From DATFPQ01 sp035264765 (GTDB taxonomy: Bacteria; Actinomycetota; Actinomycetes; Actinomycetales; Angustibacteraceae), in NCBI GenBank assembly GCA_035264765.1, contig DATFPQ010000072.1:1-17303 (forward strand): DNA of 17,303 nucleotides, in the 5' to 3' direction. Made by a program: the position numbers and the translations under genes. The notes below the pieces were generated by a model. That model saw nothing but the letters and a program-made list of their open reading frames with translations. It did not search any database and had not been told where the DNA came from. This document shows positions 14,783-17,303 of this stretch, piece by piece. How positions within the stretch are numbered: position 1 is the stretch's first letter; every line of letters starts with the position of its first letter.

Positions 14783-15472
14783 TCAGGCCACGGACCGGTA
14801 CCGCCGGAGACTAGCCAGGCTCAGCCAGACCCAGGTGAGGACGACGGCCGCGGTGAAGGCGAGGTTGACGACGGCGGTCCCGGAGCCGGACGCAACGCCG
14901 GCGAAGGCAACCAGGAAGACGACGCCGGTCGCCCGGGTGAGCACCGCGACGCGGCGGCGTCCCTCGGCGGCCGCGCGCCGGGCCAGCAACCAGGTGGCGG
15001 CGACGAGGGCGAGGAAGCCGACGCCGGCCGAGACCACGTGGAGGGTCCCGTGCAGGGTGGGGTGCACCGGCGGACCATCCGGTGTGCCGAGGGGGAACCC
15101 GTTCATGGGGTCGGCGCGGAAGGCTCCGGCGGCGACCAAGGCGAGGCCGTACACAGCCAGCAGCCGGGGCGCCCAGCGCGCGGCCGGCCCGGCCACCAGG
15201 GCGCGCCGGAAACCCGCCGCGGCGGCGACGACCATCAGGCCGGTCAGCGCGAGGTTGAGCGGCTGAATCCAGCCGGCCGGGCCGTTCGCCAGCAGGCTCC
15301 ATTCGTGGCGGGTGAGGTCGAACCCGTCGCGGCTCAGCGCCTGGGCGAGGCTGACGGCCACGTAGACGGGGCCGGCGATCACGCCATAGCCGAGCAGAGA
15401 CTTGGTAGTTCGGCCCTGCGGCGTGCAGATGGTGGTGAGGGCGGGACGCCGGGCAGCGACGGTCTCGGTCAT
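14783..15472 (-). CDS. DUF998 family membrane protein
   Basis: The protein has 229 residues. The ATG at 15472 has AAGGAG 6 bases upstream. Six membrane helices are likely near residues 26-45, 68-88, 102-118, 143-165, 177-195 and 200-220. The stretch FRADPMNGFPLGTP between the third and fourth helices is a DUF998 hallmark. The function of this family is unknown, and it is a cytoplasmic-membrane protein. It is the first gene of the operon that continues with the DGPF protein (65-base gap) and the ECF42 sigma factor. It may be part of the same stress response, which is inferred from position only. The leader carries a 13-bp perfect dyad. Confidence 0.88.
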   Translation of the reverse strand: MTETVAARRPALTTICTPQGRTTKSLLGYGVIAGPVYVAVSLAQALSRDGFDLTRHEWSLLANGPAGWIQPLNLALTGLMVVAAAAGFRRALVAGPAARWAPRLLAVYGLALVAAGAFRADPMNGFPLGTPDGPPVHPTLHGTLHVVSAGVGFLALVAATWLLARRAAAEGRRRVAVLTRATGVVFLVAFAGVASGSGTAVVNLAFTAAVVLTWVWLSLASLRRYRSVA

Positions 15473-15502
15473 CGAAGACTCCTTCGTGGCGGGCGGCCCG
15501 GT

Positions 15503-15535
15503 GCCGCCCGTTCGACAACTCCTCGAACGGGCGGC
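15503..15535. promoter_or_regulatory. perfect 13-bp inverted repeat in the ECF42 operon leader
   Basis: GCCGCCCGTTCGA (15503-15515) and TCGAACGGGCGGC (15523-15535) are exact inverted copies around seven bases. The dyad lies 31-63 bases upstream of the DUF998 ATG and overlaps the -10 part of the candidate promoter. It could bind a dimeric regulator, or form a very stable hairpin in the 5' end of the transcript. Confidence 0.6.
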
Positions 15536-15548
15536 CGCCGTTTCGACA
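15521..15548 (-). promoter_or_regulatory. candidate ECF42-type promoter of the operon
   Basis: On the minus strand TGTCGA (15548-15543) is followed after 17 bases by CGAGG (15525-15521), with CGTTC four bases earlier. TGTCGA is the -35 element I recall as reported for ECF42 in Streptomyces venezuelae. The -10 match to the reported short CG-rich element is imperfect. A second TGTCGA (15517-15512) has no -10 partner. The position just upstream of the operon fits autoregulation. Confidence 0.45.
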
Positions 15549-16139
15549 CGGCCGACCAACTTTTCCCGCGCGGGGCCACAGGCGGCCATCTCCACGCCCT
15601 CGGCGACCACCGTCCTTCCGCAGCCATGCCCGAACGTCACCAGGGACGGCGACCGGGTGAGGGGCAGCGGCGGGTCAGGCTCGGCGACGTCTGGCCTGTC
15701 TCTCGCGGGGGTTCCTGTGCTTCGTGCAGACCCGAGTCCAGGGCCTCGTCCAATCGCTCCGAGTTGACCACCACGCGGTTAGCCGAGCACGCACGCGGTC
15801 GCCGGGTACGGCAGGCGCAGCCGGTCCCTCGCCGTCAGCGGCGAGCAGCGTGGACCGCGACCGACGGAGCTCCGGAAGTGGCCCGAGGCGGTCGTGGGGC
15901 ACCAGGGCGCACCAGATCGTCACGTCGGCGTCCGGGAGCTGAACGAGGAGGACCCGTCCAGCCGAGGTCTGACCGGCGAGGGCCTGGGCGAGCTAGCGCC
16001 AGCCGAGGTGCGTGCATCGCCGGTCACGTCACCGGGTAGGTCCACTGCTTGCGATGTCCCGCCGGCAACGGCCGGGCGCCGCGGGACAGGCAACGCAGGC
16101 CGAGGCGTGGTGTGACCGTCAGTGGCGGGCCGCCCACTG
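15549..16139. other. region without a secure gene
   Basis: Apart from the doubtful minus-strand frame at 15675-15962, nothing here has a ribosome site, a recognisable motif or a consistent reading frame. It separates the ECF42 operon from the decayed alcohol dehydrogenase and may hold further eroded coding sequence. Confidence 0.45.
15675..15962 (-). pseudogene. unrecognised reading frame, possible gene remnant
   Basis: A protein-like frame reads GRVLLVQLPDADVTIWCALV, then HDRLGPLPELRRSRSTLLAA and RLTAWWSTRSDWTRPWTR before stopping at 15675. A stop (TAG) lies a short way upstream in the same frame. The only starts are GTG codons without ribosome sites, such as the one at 15923. Hydrophobic and Trp-containing stretches look more like protein than chance frames do, but I do not recognise the family. 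It may be the tail of a gene whose front has been lost. Confidence 0.3.
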
Positions 16140-17022
16140 ATGCGGGCCATCACGTTCAGCCGTTACGGCGAGCTGCCGGTGCTCGCCGAGGTCCCCGAAC
16201 CGGTATGCACGGACGACGGTGCCGTGGTGCAGGTGCACGCCACGGGGGTCTGACGCTCCGACTGGCACGCCTCGCGGGGGCACGACCCCGTGCCGCTGCC
16301 ACACGTGCCGGGCCACGGCTGGCAGGGACGGTGGTGGTGGTCGGCCGCGCGGTGTGACGGTGGCGGCCAGCGGGCCACCGTGCCGTTCGTCTCTAGGGTG
16401 GCGGCCGCGGCCCTGGGCTGCCGGTTCGCGACGGCGTACCGGGCGCTCACCGTGCACGGCAGGCTGGCGGCGGGGGACCCGGGTGACCGTGCACGCTGCG
16501 GCGGCGTCGGGCTGTCGCCCGTTCTGATCGGCGTCGCGCTCGGCGCCCTGGGCCGTGGCGGTCGACGTGTCCGCTACCGCGCTGCGGCGGGTGGGCGGAG
16601 CTTGGTGCGGCGGCGACGATCGACGCGTGCGAGCGGCCGGACGCGGCCGCGACGGTCCGGGAGGTCATCGGGCGAGGGGCCCACGTGTCGGTCGATGCGG
16701 TAGGGCCGCCTACCACGGCGGTCGCGTCGGTTCGGTCGCTGCGCCGCCGGGGACGGCACCTGCAGGTCGGCTTGCTGCTGGGGGACTGCGCGACCCCGCC
16801 GCTGGCGATGGACCGGGTGGTCGGCTAGAGGTTCGCGGCTCGCACCGCATGGCGGCCCACGACTACCCGCCGATGCTCGGGCTCGTGGCAGACGGCGTGC
16901 TGCTACCGGGTCTGCTCGTGACAATGGTCCTGCCCCTCGCTGGGGGCGGCGCCGCGCTGGCCGCGATGGACGACCCGACGGCCGGCGCCGCCGGCATGAC
17001 GTTGCTCGACCCCTCCCGCTGA
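16140..17022 (+). pseudogene. zinc-dependent alcohol dehydrogenase, multiply broken
   Basis: The ATG at 16140 starts MRAITFSRYGELPVLAEVPE, a typical opening. A TGA at 16251-16253 stands where the family has the catalytic Cys of GVCRSDWHA. After it, RSDWHASRGHDPVPLPHVPG continues in frame. The structural-zinc cysteine loop and about 60-70 residues are missing between ATVPFV and ALGCRFATAYRAL. The Rossmann part is scattered over three frames (CGGVGLSPVLIGVALGA, then AVDVSATALRR, then GAAATIDACERPDAAATVRE with SVDAVGPPTTAVASVRSL). The C-terminus (MAAHDYPPMLGLVADGVL to DPSR) ends at 17022. With a stop, a deletion and at least four frame changes it is certainly non-functional. The intact enzyme would be an NAD(P)-dependent alcohol dehydrogenase of about 350 residues. 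Confidence 0.88.
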
Positions 17023-17036
17023 GCGCCGCCCCAGTC

Positions 17037-17110
17037 GCTGCTCCAGCGCGGCCGGTTTCCTCCACGCGAGCCGGTCGACAGGGGCGCCGGAACGGTGGTG
17101 CTGGAGCAGC
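17037..17110. repeat. perfect 11-bp inverted repeat
   Basis: GCTGCTCCAGC (17037-17047) and GCTGGAGCAGC (17100-17110) are exact inverted copies 52 bases apart. They lie between the end of the dehydrogenase remnant and the start of the glycoside hydrolase. It could be an operator pair, a long hairpin acting as terminator, or the ends of a tiny element. Confidence 0.5.
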
Positions 17111-17125
17111 CGTAGGGTCGGGCGC

Positions 17126-17303
17126 GTGCTGAACGAGGACGTGATGCTCCGGGTCGACGGCGACCGACTCGTTACCGGCGGTGGGACCCCGGTGGTCCTG
17201 CGCGGGATGGGACTGGGCGGGTGGCTGAACATGGAGAACTTCATCACCGGCTACCCCGCGACCGAGTCGCTGCAGCGTAAGGCGCTTCGCAAGGCACTGG
17301 GAC
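17126..17303 (+). CDS. glycoside hydrolase (GH5/cellulase-like), N-terminus only
   Basis: An open frame runs to the window end from the GTG at 17126. Other in-frame starts are a GTG at 17141 and an ATG at 17144, and none has a strong ribosome site. About 59 codons are visible. LRVDGDRLVTGGGTPVVLRG followed by MGLGGWLNMENFITGYPATE is the start of GH5-type enzymes, where the opening strand carries RGxxLGGWL. Intact family members of this kind hydrolyse beta-glucans and act as exo-glucanase or cellulase. No signal peptide is visible, suggesting a cytoplasmic enzyme. The catalytic glutamates lie beyond the window, so activity cannot be judged. Confidence 0.8.
   Translation, partial: MLNEDVMLRVDGDRLVTGGGTPVVLRGMGLGGWLNMENFITGYPATESLQRKALRKALG

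Noticed and set aside
14718..14783. ATG start of the DGPF protein at 14783
   Set aside because: It is coupled to the upstream stop as TGATG and therefore possible, but the GTG at 14717 has a strong GGAGGAG site and matches the family start.
14732..16039. 435-codon plus-strand frame opposite the DUF998 gene
   Set aside because: It is low-complexity Gly/Arg/Glu/Asp sequence opposite a membrane protein with its own ribosome site. The part beyond 15472 has no motif either.
1..17303. CRISPR array, tRNA, rRNA or prophage genes
   Set aside because: No regularly spaced repeats, cloverleaf or ribosomal RNA signatures, or phage structural motifs were seen on either strand.

Overview
The window is uniformly GC-rich double-stranded chromosomal DNA with GTG/ATG starts, strong Shine-Dalgarno sites and actinobacterial gene content: an ECF42 sigma factor with a DGPF protein, a GAF-PP2C phosphatase, Ala/Thr-rich secreted beta proteins, and IS110 and IS256 elements. 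This points to a soil or stone actinomycete (Actinomycetota). A Geodermatophilaceae-like host is a guess from gene style, not shown by the sequence.

Layout. 1-1287: a DoxX-like membrane protein (minus) and a decayed dienelactone hydrolase fragment (plus). 1288-4240: an IS256-family element with 28-bp terminal inverted repeats and an 8/9-bp target duplication. Its transposase is frameshifted twice, and its leader is split by an apparently intact IS110-family element of about 1.57 kb. Removing the IS110 rebuilds an IS256 element of about 1.38 kb. The IS256 landed in the last codons of the fibronectin type III protein gene (4182-5774, minus). 5775-6584: a long divergent intergenic region. 6585-7820: a GAF-PP2C (SpoIIE-type) phosphatase, followed by a frameshifted, truncated GAF-sensor pseudogene (8079-8460). 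8686-10785 (minus): a 699-residue secreted Ig-like protein. A small IS256-transposase-like remnant lies upstream of it. 11151-11726: a RibD/DHFR-fold reductase behind a 17-bp palindrome. 11875-12624 (minus): a DJ-1/PfpI-family protein. 13090-15472 (minus): the operon DUF998 membrane protein, DGPF (YCII-related) protein, ECF42 sigma factor. Its leader holds a perfect 13-bp dyad overlapping a candidate ECF42-type promoter. 16140-17022: a heavily decayed zinc alcohol dehydrogenase. 17126-17303: the start of a GH5-like glycoside hydrolase cut by the window end.

The most coherent functional unit is the ECF42 operon, in which DGPF and sigma are translationally coupled and autoregulation is plausible. 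The most interesting structures are the nested IS pair, with a candidate guide-RNA region downstream of the IS110 transposase, and the perfect dyad in the ECF42 operon leader. Four cellular or IS genes are broken by indels, so either this is a decaying accessory region or the assembly carries indel errors. Raw reads would separate the two.
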